Shown here: piece after piece, positions 5,425-5,635 of the stretch | How the letters are laid out: each line of letters begins with the position of its first letter | Numbering within the stretch: position 1 is the first letter of the stretch | NCBI GenBank assembly: GCA_012837655.1 | Contig: DUQT01000067.1 | Coordinates: 1 to 5,635, forward strand | DNA length: 5,635 nt | Origin: Actinomyces sp. | GTDB lineage: Bacteria > Actinomycetota > Actinomycetes > Actinomycetales > Actinomycetaceae | Direction: 5' to 3' | Made by a program: the position numbers and the translations under genes | Notes under the pieces: generated by a model | Told to the model about the DNA's origin: nothing | What the model saw: only the letters and a program-made list of their open reading frames with translations | Databases searched by the model: none

Positions 5425-5635
5425 TGTTGTTTTCGTCTGGATTAAAACTCCCTGCTGAACTGGCTGACAAGCTCACCGGTGATTTTCTTTCAAAGGTCGA
5501 CAAGCGTCGTCCGGCAACCGAGTTGGAGGACGGCAGCTGGTTGCTGTTAGCCAAGCTTGGCCCTGTCGTAGTGACTGAAGATGAGACGAAGTTCATTGGT
5601 CACTGGCACGAGATCCAGCACGCGGTGTGGGAGAG
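5424..5635 (+). CDS. Conserved hypothetical protein, N-terminal part (cut off by the window)
   Basis: 70 codons are visible and the frame stays open to the right edge. The start ATG at 5424 has a leaderless-type -10 just upstream. The visible part begins MLFSSGLKLPAELADKL. It then has a segment DGSWLLLAKLGPVVVTED (36-53) that looks like paired beta strands, and a motif GHWHEIQHAVWE (59-70). The overall pattern (short N-terminal helix, beta hairpin reading as a stored value, then WHEI-x-x-A-x-W) resembles small actinobacterial hypothetical proteins of perhaps 150-200 residues that I know only by appearance. There is no signal peptide or membrane segment in the visible part, so it is probably cytoplasmic. 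It is divergent from the tRNA gene with a 132-base spacer. No function is assigned. Confidence 0.75.
   Translation, partial: MLFSSGLKLPAELADKLTGDFLSKVDKRRPATELEDGSWLLLAKLGPVVVTEDETKFIGHWHEIQHAVWE

Overview
The window looks like chromosomal DNA from a moderately GC-rich actinobacterium, most plausibly of the Actinomycetaceae type. That family placement is an impression and not a demonstrated assignment. The evidence for an actinobacterium is the order rimP-nusA-ylxR-infB, a short NusA of 347 residues with no acidic C-terminal repeats, a very long Gly/Arg/Pro-rich N-terminal extension on IF-2, and an actinobacterial-type lipoprotein gene divergent from rimP.

Layout. Positions 1-3923 are a minus-strand translation/transcription operon, read right to left: rimP (3923-3438), nusA (3428-2385), ylxR/rnpM (2348-1974) and infB (1916 to beyond the left edge). 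The genes are tightly packed, with gaps of 9, 36 and 57 bases. At 3958-3994 there is a divergent promoter region. From 3994 to 5124 a plus-strand gene encodes a secreted lipoprotein. A convergent 90-base gap (5125-5214) with two small dyads separates it from a minus-strand tRNA gene with anticodon CAU (5291-5215). A 132-base divergent region (5292-5423) then leads to the start of a plus-strand conserved hypothetical gene (5424 to beyond the right edge).

How the genes work together. RimP matures the 30S subunit. NusA modulates RNA polymerase pausing, termination and antitermination, including on rRNA operons. YlxR/RnpM is a small RNA-binding protein linked to RNase P. IF-2 delivers initiator tRNA to the ribosome. 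Together they form a gene-expression core operon. The lipoprotein and the right-hand gene are conserved-neighbourhood proteins of unknown function.

Most of the window is ordinary housekeeping DNA and I do not see a novel multi-gene system. The most interesting non-coding signal is the ylxR-infB gap. It can form two mutually exclusive RNA hairpins, one of which buries the infB Shine-Dalgarno sequence. Other points of interest are an almost symmetric -10 element shared by the divergent rimP and lipoprotein promoters, two plus-strand genes whose -10 spacing predicts leaderless mRNAs, and an in-frame 105-base duplication inside infB.
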